Positions 49,101-54,653 of a DNA stretch of 64,000 nt are shown here, piece by piece. The translations under genes and the position numbers were made by a program. The notes under the pieces were generated by a model. It saw nothing but the letters and a program-made list of their open reading frames with translations, was not told where the DNA came from and searched no databases. The DNA comes from Bin80 sp965220365 (GTDB taxonomy: Bacteria > Bacteroidota > Rhodothermia > Rhodothermales > Bin80): the NCBI GenBank assembly GCA_965220365.1, contig OZ244823.1:3520637-3584636 (forward strand), in the 5' to 3' direction. Each line of letters starts with the position of its first letter. The first letter of the stretch is position 1.

Positions 49101-49528
49101 ACAGGCTCATCTCTCACTGTGGACTCAAAGTGCTGGAGTATTATTTGACGTTCATCCTGCGTGGCCTCCTTCTGACTGGTAGGGATAAACACCTGATTTT
49201 CCTCCATCAGGGTCTGATCTATGACATTTTCAGACAGAAACGTTTCTACTGCATTCTCCGCGGAAACCAATAATAGTCTGCCTCCTTCTACACTCACCGA
49301 AACTGCCAAAATGGAATGATCTCCAGAACCTTTTGACTCAAGGACAGTGAAGGACAGGACAAAGATCAAAAGTCCCAGTATTCTAAGAATATATTGCTCG
49401 AAACATGAAAGGAACAACAACCGGGGAAAACGACGAACGGAACAACGGCACAGAAACACATGATCCTGTGTCTGCCCGAAGAATACAGACGCTCCTGTTT
49501 TCTTGCAAACCCTGATACAACTTGTCAT
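37142..49528 (-). CDS. Giant Calx-beta repeat surface protein with autotransporter-like C-terminal barrel
   Basis: The 4128-residue protein has a hydrophobic segment near 48-65 (YILRILGLLIFVLSFTVLES), an N-terminal region of unknown type (to about 230), and then a long array of Calx-beta domains. Residues about 1320-2840 hold 14 nearly identical units of about 108 residues, each with PVDEGSSVTVTATLS, IPLTLTPGTAE, SITIAAN and TFTVALG. Divergent units lie on both sides, followed by three other Ig-like repeats (TTNWxTxQTVTLTA) at about 3300-3500 and two more Calx-beta units. The last 340 residues form a beta-barrel like that of autotransporters (VWGRGAFRQFNGQ, GGRMYRLGGQL, final aromatic Y). It is probably an adhesin. 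The ATG start is uncertain; a GTG at residue 24 is possible. Confidence 0.85.
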   Translation of the reverse strand: MTSCIRVCKKTGASVFFGQTQDHVFLCRCSVRRFPRLLFLSCFEQYILRILGLLIFVLSFTVLESKGSGDHSILAVSVSVEGGRLLLVSAENAVETFLSENVIDQTLMEENQVFIPTSQKEATQDERQIILQHFESTVRDEPVVIRIGDFDNPATAFSINSDIFDSDRGETIRAWPDEMFPDIGADDLWVSSVEGSDHSKMIDWGGGDATEAGMEMDSEANTSQRMTLSMSDNLVYEGQTVTLTVTLSHPLGGTNNVGEQQFSINPTDTKITADPSDHNGRNSIHFSFPNGKKVATFNFTALPDTDDTEGEEYVYFKRSLGTGWTALTRDCIPSHCSFRIRIRDTKPAVSLELVSSSPLLEGEQAKVSVKLNYELSANVDIPLMFTRNLPAPDKIIESRMVTISAGELSAEYSPPLGVDRNDVDEQYTVALGTPLPSEVNEGSPKSVTFTVEDTPTVKLLDPSPALEGSNATITAELSYAISDDVEIPVDLKHQCGQECTANGGDYKDALTKITIPAGSKTGSGEIGIIADSDHAEGNEKFRVLLDTGNSSWPSKVRRGSPHRVWVTILDQSLPEVTLSASPNPVDEGKSVTITAEVSGDFSGDVKIPLTLTAGTAKKEDYGDLTGSEITILGGSKSGTVAISITDDTIAESVETFTVAIDESSLPSSVTVGDPKSVEVEIPENDQPLPAVTLSASPNPVDEGQSVTITAELSGALSGDVKIPLMLTEGTAKKEDYGDLTGSEITILGGSKSGTVAISITDDTIAESVETFTVAIDESSLPSSVTVGDPESMEVEIPENDQSLPSVTLSIVPVRFKYSVDEGKSVEIKAELSERLPRTVKIPLTLTPGTAEARDYGNLTSSEITISRGKWSGSVAIPIPLDMEEEKTETFTVAIDEISLPSTLTAGDPKSVTVSINDKLTIFWSADPNPVYEGQITTLTMTLSKPIRAGSSNYPDCPPRWAGYIQVKQPHDFSPGGGNMNDFEFVNPGCDEFDVPTVDAKLNFYMDPNNPGYTYKTASIQIYIVDDDKLEGEEELVWRRGGGTAGGFWDIIEAPCLPNSDCPYAIIVRDRPTVSLSVEPDSVAEGESVTVTASITEAQSTDVEVPIRLKWNAASLTAEYEKDYGPITPDPITIRAGETEATGTIPTIQDAIAEIDEKFRVGIRIDEFKDAYPELKIWKPGFLPVWILDDDRITITLSAARDTVYEGESTELFMTLSDPIRATDPSEDAYIEVFRDGRSTAGDGDYEKLSPSKSAGIDVWRFEFKPLKKYEGDPVSIVTKQDGEVEGYENLVWKIDKTSTNAHPDLGIPVADCIPEDCTATIVIRETPAVSLSANPNPVDEGSSVTVTATLSQALPAAVTIPLTLTPGTAEKGDYGSLASITIAANSLEGTGTITTVRDTDFDDETFTVALGSLPSEVAAGSPSSELVTITDLDTPTVSLSASPNPVKEGSSVTVTATLSSALPTSMTIPLTLTPGTAEKGDYGSLASITIAANSLEGTGTITTVRDTDFDDETFTVALGDLPSEVVAGTPSSVEVTITDLDTPTVSLSASPNPVDEGSSVTVTATLSGALPTSVTIPLTQTPGTAEKGDYGSLASITIAANALTGTGTITTVKDTDSDDETFTVALGDLPSEVVEGTPSSVLVTIREKPAVHLSANPNPVDEGSSVTVTATLSGALPAAVTIPLTLTPGTAEKGDYGSLASITIAANALTGTGTITTVRDTDSDDETFTVALGSLPSGVAAGTPSSVEVTITDLDTPAVSLFASPNPVDEGKAVTVTARLSRALPAAVTIPLTLTPGTAEKGDYGSLASITIAANALEGTGTITTVRDTDSDDETFTVALGSLPSEVAAGSPSSELVTITDLDTPTVSLSASPNPVDEGKAVTVTARLSSALSTSMTIPLTLTPGTAEKGDYGSLASITIAANSLEGTGTITTVRDTDFDDETFTVALGDLPSEVVAGTPSSVDVTITDLDTPPVTPAVHLSATTPVNEGSSVTVTATLSSALPAAVTIPLTLTPGTAEAGDYGSLASITIAANALEGTGTITTVKDTDSDDETFTVALGDLPSEVVEGSPSSEEVEITDLDTPPVTPAVHLSATTPVNEGSSVTVTATLSSALPAAVTIPLTLTPGTAEKGDYGSLASITIAANALEGTGTITTVRDTDFDDETFTVALGDLPSEVVAGTPSSVLVTIREKPAVHLSANPNPVDEGSSVTVTATLSGALPAAVTIPLTLTPGTAEKGDYGSLASITIAANSLTGTGTITTVRDTDFDDETFTVALGDLPSEVVAGTPSSELVTITDLDTPTVSLSANPNPVDEGSSVTVTATLSQALPAAVTIPLTYRPGAVDPAETGDYGSLASITIAANALTGTGTITTVKDADSDDETFTVALGSLPSEVVAGTPSSVLVTIREKPAVSLSANPNPVDEGSSVTVTATLSQALPAAVTIPLTLTPGTAEKGDYGGLASITIAANSLEGTGTITTVRDTDFDDETFTVALGDLPSEVAAGSPSSELVTITDLDTPTVSLSASPNPVDEGKAVTVTARLSSALPAAVTIPLTLTPGTAEKGDYGGLASITIAANSLEGTGTITTVRDTDFDDETFTVALGSLPSEVAAGSPSSELVTIRDTPTVSLFASPNPVDEGKAVTVTARLSSALPAAVTIPLTLTPGTAEKGDYGSLASITIAANALEGTGTITTVKDADSDDETFTVALGSLPSGVAAGAPSSVEVTITDLDTPTVSLFASPNPVDEGKAVTVTATLSRALPTAAVIPLTLTPGTAEAGDYGSLASITIAANSLEGTGTITTVKDADSDNETFTVALGDLPSEVAAGTPSSVGVEITDLDTPAVILPNVSLSASPNPVGEGSSVTVTATLSSALPAAVTIPLTYRPGAVDPAEPNDYVPVSEITIISGSGSGTAVVRTTPDNISEGGERFVVALGTLPADVEAGHPSEVEITIIDDDDPPPVEVTLSVDPEVVDEGDPVTVRVTLANPPETAVTIPLAYTPYTSEPGDYIELEQVTVAGEETEGTGQIVTIADTDTQDERFIVSLGDLDPAVLEPGLESSHWVTIRDRVPPEVVRVDLFASTNPVAEGEAVTVTVKLSEELPAAVTIPLVLTPGSADAQDYHAAAPMQVRIEREETSGTYVIRTTPDEIDEEDETFTVRVGALPEGMVAGDSLDITIEDDDAVGIEASPSISLLEGGTEEYRFSLASEPLGAVTVTMDWPRGTDLTVSPITRIFTPSDWNEPQQVTLTADEDDDISPDRVEVTLRATGADYTGEVHVLQVTIIDKDTPGIVAPHAVRIEEETDSEFGVHLSAKPSGTVTVTVSGFAGELTASPTRLSFTTTNWETPQTVTLTAGHDDDVVDDSETLTLTADGGGYAGIEHRVTVTVEDNDEAEIVAPAEVTMAEGTQSALEVRLSAEPSGTVTIALTGHAGTQLTLDRASLTFTTTNWKTSQTVTLTAAEDDNDEEDQVRLLLTASGGGYNGVSHTTQVTITDKGPVTISIWSQQGSENAGRLQLPIELSRATDQVVTVQYASSDDTAEAGLDYTASRGVVIFDPGATRGVVEIAIIEDELPEDDETFRVTLSNARNATIARGTGTGTILDDDQSAAALRVEDARVLEEEAEVRFRVLLSQPQREMVSAQYRTRDGTARAGEDYQASSGVVTLAPGTTEAMIAVPLLKGGLDWGQETFTLHLSSSEHAWIEKAVGVATIQESTTVSERVLEAYAARFVRTSSVQVVEALGDRFRSAADGAACTALERAEMAQLWYSRWDPSPGELLAGCRMSESMLLPGGSLSVWGRGAFRQFNGQQPLTLRGEVTTAMLGADYRWRGGWLAGVLLAHSRGDGSFEVENESGDITSALTGIYPYVSYTRAGWEVWLSGGAGRGQAEVSELDAEMTTRFGAMGMRGTLASGGSARLRYHGDLLVTGAEIEEHAITAEVVRVRVGLEASAQITKGIRPYVEANVRQDGGSAETGTGLELGGGVRFASPAWRLRGEVRTQGLVMHTADGFTEWGFSGSLQVGNRSEGLTMSLRPSWGRAQGMSMYRQQTILDAVPIGAGRQRTDLELGYGIPWKEGTARSVMGVTQLPGGRMYRLGGQLRPWERLSVSIFGLAHRRNAAPGDIGVNVQGMLRY
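41000..45560 (-). repeat. 14 near-identical ~324-bp tandem repeats within the giant gene
   Basis: By counting the SITIAAN segment, 14 units occur across this interval at a mean spacing of about 324 bp. Large parts are identical at the DNA level (for example the stretch GGAGGCCAGACTGCC recurs in most units). Small differences are shuffled between units, such as ALTG/SLEG/ALEG and VRDTDF/VKDADS. That pattern fits repeated unequal exchange or conversion. Confidence 0.88.
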
Positions 49529-49996
49529 TCCCCTATTAATCTATTCTCACGAGGCCAGAAACATTGCCCAGCATGACAGCGAATATAGGCATCTAATTTT
49601 TATCCTGCAAAACGCTGCGCAATCCAAAAAAACCCCCGGTTTGCAAACGCCACTTACTTCCACCTGGGAGGACTTGATTTATACCCCCCCAAGGCGTCTA
49701 GAGATGATTATACCCACTTATAATGGGGAAGAGCCAAAACTTTATCTCTACCAAAAATGGGCCGAATTGGACAAAAATGACTTCATGTGAACTTGACATG
49801 CCTGTCGTATATCCTTCAATGCTATCCACCTAAGGCCATCTCCTCCACACTTTCCCCACGAAATTCTTTATCAAACCCTTTAACCCTTGCCTATCTGTCT
49901 TTTCTGCACAGATCGCATGTATCTTTCTGCAAGAACTACAGCTAATTTGGACCTGTTTACCCACACTCCGATACAATAGTGATTGGCTGGTCAATC
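49529..49996. other. Divergent promoter region of the giant gene and serine hydrolase B
   Basis: 468 bp between divergent genes. An open frame of 95 codons on the plus strand (49503-49790) has atypical composition and no ribosome site, so I do not call it. The region should hold promoters for both genes; I cannot identify them confidently. Confidence 0.4.
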
Positions 49997-51256
49997 ATGA
50001 TTCATAGGATACCTGACGTTTTTTCTGTTTTACTTTTGGTCCTAACTGGATGCCAAACGTACGTGGAAAGTAACTTGGAATCATCACGCCAGCCGCCTTC
50101 CATTCAGCATTTCATTCGTGGTCCAAATTCCCCCAGTGTCGTGAATCCCGATGCACTAATACATCTGGATTCCCTCATCATCCGGTTAATTCACGATCAA
50201 GCTTTTCCCGGGGCAGTCATTTCAATCGGAAAACATTCAGAAATCATCAAATTGACCGGCTACGGTGCATTCACCTATAAATCGGAGCAGCATATATCCC
50301 CCACATCAGTCTTTGACCTAGCTTCTCTGACCAAGGTCGTTGCTACAACTACCGCCGCTATGATCCTGTATGAACGGGGGCAGCTGGATTTGGGGGCGTC
50401 GGTTTCCCGTTATCTGGACACATTCAATACTCCTGAGCGGCAATCCATTACGATCCGACATCTTTTGGCCCACACCAGTGGTCTACCTGCGGGGCAACCC
50501 TTCTATCAATATGGCCTTACCACGCGTGGAGCTGTTCTGGATTCCATCTTCTCTATACCACTTCTGGCAAACCCAGGAAACCAATCGCTCTACAGTAGCA
50601 TCGGTATGATCTCACTCGCACTGGTCATTGAAGAAATCACTGGAGAGCCTTTCGATCAGTGGTGCACCCGTAATATTTTTGATCCACTGGGCATGAAGTC
50701 GACCGGCTTCCGCGGTACAGGAGAGCCAGATCCCGATGTCGTTCCCACTGAACTGGATGACTACTTCCGTCATCGCCTCATCCAGGGAGAGGTCCATGAC
50801 GAAACCGCATGGTCTTTGGGAGGAGTTGCCGGCCATGCCGGGCTTTTCTCCACGGCACTTGACCTCTCCCAGTTTGCCCGGATGATGGTGCAACGGGGCT
50901 CTCATGATGGAAGGACATTTCTTCAGGCTAGTACGATTGATCAATTTACTGCTGTCGTTGATACTTCATTGAGTACACGTGCACTGGGTTGGGATACACA
51001 GAGACTGGACAGTCGTCCTTCCCCCGCCGGCCACTACTTCGGGCCACGAAGTTATGGTCACACCGGATTCACAGGCACTTCGATGTGGATTGATCCTGAC
51101 TCGGAGACCTGGGTGATTCTACTCACGAATCGCGTTTATCCGACAAGAGACGAGTATGAACGGTTCCGGGGAATTCGAGGCTTCGTTGCTGATATCGCCT
51201 ACGAAGCACTTTTTGGCTCAATCACAAACCGTGAACCGGAACAATCTTCCCAATAA
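49997..51256 (+). CDS. Serine hydrolase lipoprotein (class C beta-lactamase family), paralogue B
   Basis: About 419 residues with a lipoprotein signal (VLLLVLTGC), S110-x-x-K113 in LASLTKVVA, Y199-S-S, and a C-terminal GHTGFTG triad loop. It is the paralogue of the gene at 35429. The first 200 residues differ throughout, but residues about 204-334 are nearly identical because of the shared 392-bp tract. A GTG at 49979 would add six residues; the ATG is preferred because the signal peptide is then typical. It is probably exported and lipid-anchored; substrate unknown. Confidence 0.88.
   Translation: MIHRIPDVFSVLLLVLTGCQTYVESNLESSRQPPSIQHFIRGPNSPSVVNPDALIHLDSLIIRLIHDQAFPGAVISIGKHSEIIKLTGYGAFTYKSEQHISPTSVFDLASLTKVVATTTAAMILYERGQLDLGASVSRYLDTFNTPERQSITIRHLLAHTSGLPAGQPFYQYGLTTRGAVLDSIFSIPLLANPGNQSLYSSIGMISLALVIEEITGEPFDQWCTRNIFDPLGMKSTGFRGTGEPDPDVVPTELDDYFRHRLIQGEVHDETAWSLGGVAGHAGLFSTALDLSQFARMMVQRGSHDGRTFLQASTIDQFTAVVDTSLSTRALGWDTQRLDSRPSPAGHYFGPRSYGHTGFTGTSMWIDPDSETWVILLTNRVYPTRDEYERFRGIRGFVADIAYEALFGSITNREPEQSSQ
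50606..50997 (+). repeat. 392-bp direct repeat, copy B
   Basis: Same tract as 36062-36453, offset by exactly 14544 bases with no indels. It is in direct orientation, so recombination between the copies would excise a 14.5-kb circle carrying the giant gene and leave one fused hydrolase. Confidence 0.9.
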
Positions 51257-51295
51257 TGCTTAAGCGTGGGCCGTCTCTATTGTACTGCATGCCCC

Positions 51296-51595
51296 ATGCC
51301 AACATACGACTATAAACGTTCTGACGGAACCGTTTTTGAAGCATTTCAGTCCATTACCGCCGAGCCGCTCACAGAATGCCCCACAACCGGTCAGCCCGTG
51401 AAGCGAATGATTAGCGGGGGTACCGGGTTTATCCTCAAAGGCAATGGGTTCTATCAAACGGACTATGCCGCTAAGCCCGATCCTCAAAAATCGGAAAACT
51501 CTGAATCCAACGGCAAAAAGTCGGAGACCGACACGGAAACGGGTAAGAAGCCTGCGGATAAGGAGAAATCCGCAGGCCTTAAAAATGAAGACTGA
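51296..51595 (+). CDS. FmdB-like small protein lacking zinc-ribbon cysteines
   Basis: The 99-residue protein begins MPTYDYKRSDGTVFEAFQS and continues ...LTECP, VKRMISGGTGFILKG, GFYQTDY. That is the FmdB/CxxC putative regulatory protein core, followed by a charged Lys/Glu/Ser tail. FmdB proteins normally carry two CxxC pairs binding zinc; here only one Cys remains. Near its 3' end the DNA has perfect 10-bp inverted arms (51550-51559, 51568-51577) that could fold in the mRNA. It starts 40 bp after hydrolase B on the same strand. Confidence 0.75.
   Translation: MPTYDYKRSDGTVFEAFQSITAEPLTECPTTGQPVKRMISGGTGFILKGNGFYQTDYAAKPDPQKSENSESNGKKSETDTETGKKPADKEKSAGLKNED
51550..51577 (+). terminator. Strong hairpin within the 3' end of the FmdB-like gene
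   Basis: Perfect 10-bp arms (GCCTGCGGAT / ATCCGCAGGC) with an 8-base loop lie 18 bp before the stop codon. No T-tract follows, so an intrinsic terminator is doubtful; it may be an mRNA 3'-end or attenuation structure, or just coding constraint. Confidence 0.3.
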
Positions 51596-51764
51596 ACTTC
51601 GATAGACCTGAGGTTCTTGCAAAACTAATAATCCAGACTAAAAAGTACTCTTGGATGCCCTCAGCCCAAGTTTAACATAAAATACTGATTCCAGCGTTGA
51701 GCGGGGGCTTTCGGCCCGATTCAGGCCGATTAGGGCACTACCGATTGGCATGGATTGGGTCTGT

Positions 51765-53579
51765 TCAGATCGTGGTGATTTCCGTTTCGAGTGGACGCGG
51801 ATCGATCTTCAGCGCCTCGTAAATTTCGCGTTGATCTGCATCGGGATCCGAGGTGAGGCGCGTGTGCAGGGCTACGTGATCGTTTCGTGTTTGATGGATG
51901 GTAGCCCGTCGTTGGGACGAGAGCACATTGCGAATGGTGGTCCAACTCCAGGAGATTCCCTGTTGCCGCAGGTAGGTTCGCACCACCTGTACGACCTGAT
52001 ACGCAAGCACAGTGATGAACAGATGCCCTTGGGTGCGTTGATCGGTTTGGTGAAAGATAGGCCGCAATCCCAACTCACTCTTGAGCGAGCGGAACACGGC
52101 CTCCAGATCCGTCAGCATGATATAGGTCTGCCACAGCTGAGCGGTGGAAAACTCCATGACATTGGTCCTCAAGCTGTAGGTGCCGGGATCGGTCCACATC
52201 GAATTCGCTTTCGGCCGCGCACGCCACTTCACCTGCACCGCCTTCTCTTGCTTCTCATCGGCAATCACCTCAATGTCGTAGTGCTGTCCAATCCCACCAC
52301 TGCTTTTCTTGAATCGTCCAATCCGCTCCCAAATCCGCGAAAGCTTCTTCGTCGTCTTCGGTCGGGATAACCCCTGGTCCAACTGCGTGAGCTGTGCTTC
52401 AAACTTCGCACGACGACGTGCCACCATGGCTTGCTCCTTCTTGATCCGTTGGCTCGAACGACAATAGACCCGGACCTCTTCCGAGTCCCGGACCTCATAC
52501 AGTTCTACGCCGTTATCCAACTCGGTCACCTGCCGATCTGCTGGATCAAAGACCCGGGCCCGCTCCCGACTCATCACCAGATATCGGTACTTGGCCTGGC
52601 GAAGCCATTGCACGTTTTCCGCGGTTGCAATCCCCCGATCCATAATCACAATGGCCTCGTTCGGGGCATCCGCTTCCTGGAGCATCGTTTGGAGGGTCTC
52701 CGGCTCTGCCGTATTGCCGGCATAGATCTTTGAGCGCCGCACAAATCCACTCCCATCCAGAACCAGAGCCAAGGTGATCAGAGGACGATCATTCCGCTTC
52801 TCCTTGGACCGCCCACGCTTGGCCAACGATTGGGCAGATCCCGATCCCGCCAGATAGGTATTGGTCAGATCCAACAGCGTCACCGTACATCCCAATCCAA
52901 ACAGGGACATGGCTTCGGTGAACACCTGCGATTCAATCGCATCGCGGTGCTTCACCAGTTGATCGGAGGCCCGGTAGAGATGCATCAAACTCATGCGCCG
53001 GAACGATCCTCCCAGGAATTCCCCAAGACCGCTCTCGTTACAGAGCCACGCATAGGTTGCGCGCTCGGAAGCAGGCTTGGCCAAGCGTCCGACAATCGCC
53101 CCCAATGCCGCATGCTGGGTCTTGGGAGTCATCCCAAGGCCCCGCAACAGCTTCGGGATTCCCAGCTGGTTCAGGGCCCACAAGGACACATGTTCCACCC
53201 CCACACTCCGCACCATGCTCATACGGGTAGAGGCGACATCCACCGTGTGCCATCTCGGATCCAGTGGCTCGCCCTGGGCCAGCTTTGCCTGTCGCAGCCG
53301 CTCGGCCTGCTTGGCGAACAACTGCCCAACGATGGCCTCGGCCTGATCCTCCAACGGTTTGGGCAAGGGCGGCAGGAGCGAGACCTGCCCCTGGAGAAGT
53401 TCGTCAATCCGGCGGCAGAGCAGAGGCCAGTCGGATTCCTTGACCGGAAATTGACTTCCCAGATGCAGGAGCGTCTCCTGCTTCACCTTGGCGCCGTAGC
53501 GGACATTGTGAACGAGCCGGAACGCATGATAGGTGGTTCCGTCCTTCATGGTCCGGGTCATGGTTTTTCGGATAAACAT
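51765..53579 (-). CDS. IS1634-family transposase (IS4-type DDE)
   Basis: The 604-residue protein is the usual length for IS1634 transposases. DDE-region motifs are visible: VTLLDLTNTYLAG (first Asp), IVIMDRGIATAENVQWL (second Asp) and the C-terminal AVFRSLKSELGLRPIFHQ (Glu, YREK-like region). It is intact, so the element may be active. Codon use is more GC-rich than neighbours. Confidence 0.92.
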   Translation of the reverse strand: MFIRKTMTRTMKDGTTYHAFRLVHNVRYGAKVKQETLLHLGSQFPVKESDWPLLCRRIDELLQGQVSLLPPLPKPLEDQAEAIVGQLFAKQAERLRQAKLAQGEPLDPRWHTVDVASTRMSMVRSVGVEHVSLWALNQLGIPKLLRGLGMTPKTQHAALGAIVGRLAKPASERATYAWLCNESGLGEFLGGSFRRMSLMHLYRASDQLVKHRDAIESQVFTEAMSLFGLGCTVTLLDLTNTYLAGSGSAQSLAKRGRSKEKRNDRPLITLALVLDGSGFVRRSKIYAGNTAEPETLQTMLQEADAPNEAIVIMDRGIATAENVQWLRQAKYRYLVMSRERARVFDPADRQVTELDNGVELYEVRDSEEVRVYCRSSQRIKKEQAMVARRRAKFEAQLTQLDQGLSRPKTTKKLSRIWERIGRFKKSSGGIGQHYDIEVIADEKQEKAVQVKWRARPKANSMWTDPGTYSLRTNVMEFSTAQLWQTYIMLTDLEAVFRSLKSELGLRPIFHQTDQRTQGHLFITVLAYQVVQVVRTYLRQQGISWSWTTIRNVLSSQRRATIHQTRNDHVALHTRLTSDPDADQREIYEALKIDPRPLETEITTI

Positions 53580-53886
53580 GATGGCAGGAAACGAAGGGGG
53601 CCGGCGAAGGTTCCCACAGAAAACGCATTATGGCACTACAATCGTCCGAATCCACGAACGACGCAAAAGGAAATGGGCCAATGCAGGCTGGAATCAAAGG
53701 TTCGGGGCCAAGGTCAGGCGAAAAAAAAACTAAAAAAGGCCCCAAAATGGGGCCTCGTGTTAAACTTGGGCTCAGGGCAACAAAAACCTTCAAGATTAAG
53801 AATCTTGCAAGAGACTCCTTCAGTAGGCTTTACTCACTACTCGGGCAACTATCGTCCCTGTAATCCCTACTCCCCTCAGGACACAT
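53580..53886. other. Right end of IS1634 and short spacer
   Basis: Bases 53580-53779 are the non-coding right end of the IS1634 element, including the hairpin terminator and inverted repeat. Bases 53780-53886 separate it from tpiA. No gene is supported here. Confidence 0.5.
53732..53754 (-). terminator. Intrinsic terminator inside the IS1634 right end
   Basis: On the minus strand a GGCCCC-type stem (53738-53754, loop about 4 bases) is followed by six T residues (53737-53732). It would block read-through from tpiA into the transposase, a common self-limiting device of insertion sequences. Confidence 0.7.
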
Positions 53887-54648
53887 CTATCCTTCCTGCA
53901 CTTCCTGGGCGGTGTGAATAATTTGGCCGAATACTTCAGATTTAAGACTTGCTCCACCGATCAGTCCACCGCCTACATCCCCTTGGCTCAGGAGCTCTTT
54001 CGCGTTTGACGGCTTCATGCTGCCTCCATAAAGAATGTGCAGATCCGCGGCAATCTTTTCGCCAAACTGCTGGCGTACAAGCGTGCGAATAAACCTGTGC
54101 ATATCCTGAGCTTGCTCCGGGGTAGCCGTTTCGCCGGTGCCGATCGCCCAGACCGGCTCATAGGCAATTACGATGGAGTTGGATGATTGAACTTTCAACC
54201 CTTCCAGGGCATGCTTAACCTGTGTCGCTACAACCTGCTGCTCTTTCCCGGCTTTTCGCTGATTCAAACGCTCACCCACGCAAATGATCGGAACCAAACC
54301 GGTTTGAACGGCTTTCTTTACTTTGCTACTCACCCCGCTATCGGTCTCCCCAAAATGCTGTCGTCGCTCTGAGTGACCAAGAATCACGTAATGGCACCCC
54401 ACCGATAGAAGCATCCGGGCAGAAACCTCACCAGTATAGGCTCCCTGGTCAGTCCAATACATGTTCTGTGCTCCTAGGCGCACCCGACTGCCGTTCAGTG
54501 CTGCGCCAACACCACTCAGGAGAGGGCTAGGAGGACATACGGCAATTTTGACCGCTCCTGCATGGTTGCTTTCCTGAACGACCCCTTGCGCCAACTCTAC
54601 TGCAGAGTCGGCATCTGTATTCATTTTCCAATTTCCCGCAATAAGCAT
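53887..54648 (-). CDS. tpiA: Triosephosphate isomerase
   Basis: The 253-residue TIM-barrel enzyme interconverts dihydroxyacetone phosphate and glyceraldehyde-3-phosphate. Catalytic residues are visible: K8 in GNWKMN, H92 in GHSERR and E164 in AYEPVWAIGTG; a YGGSM phosphate loop and GGLIGGASL complete the family. It follows the thioredoxin-fold gene by five bases, the two probably in one operon with gatB. Confidence 0.97.
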   Translation of the reverse strand: MLIAGNWKMNTDADSAVELAQGVVQESNHAGAVKIAVCPPSPLLSGVGAALNGSRVRLGAQNMYWTDQGAYTGEVSARMLLSVGCHYVILGHSERRQHFGETDSGVSSKVKKAVQTGLVPIICVGERLNQRKAGKEQQVVATQVKHALEGLKVQSSNSIVIAYEPVWAIGTGETATPEQAQDMHRFIRTLVRQQFGEKIAADLHILYGGSMKPSNAKELLSQGDVGGGLIGGASLKSEVFGQIIHTAQEVQEG

Positions 54649-54653
54649 CTGAA

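Larger units (their letters stand above)
51656..53779 (-). mobile_element. IS1634-family insertion sequence
   Basis: Inverted ends match over 22 bp with one mismatch (51656-51677 and 53758-53779; inward TGCCCT, then AGCCCAAGTTTAACA). One long transposase gene fills the element. No target duplication is obvious from flanking bases. The right end contains a hairpin that would stop leftward transcription coming from tpiA. Confidence 0.85.

Noticed and set aside
37142..49528. CRISPR-like repeat array
   Set aside because: The regular repeats are 324-bp coding units of a protein, not short repeats with unique spacers.
49503..49790. 95-codon plus-strand frame upstream of serine hydrolase B
   Set aside because: It overlaps the giant gene start, has no ribosome site and reads as random sequence.
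53533..53733. Small plus-strand frame at the IS1634 right end
   Set aside because: It lies over the transposase start region and the IS terminator and shows no coding character.
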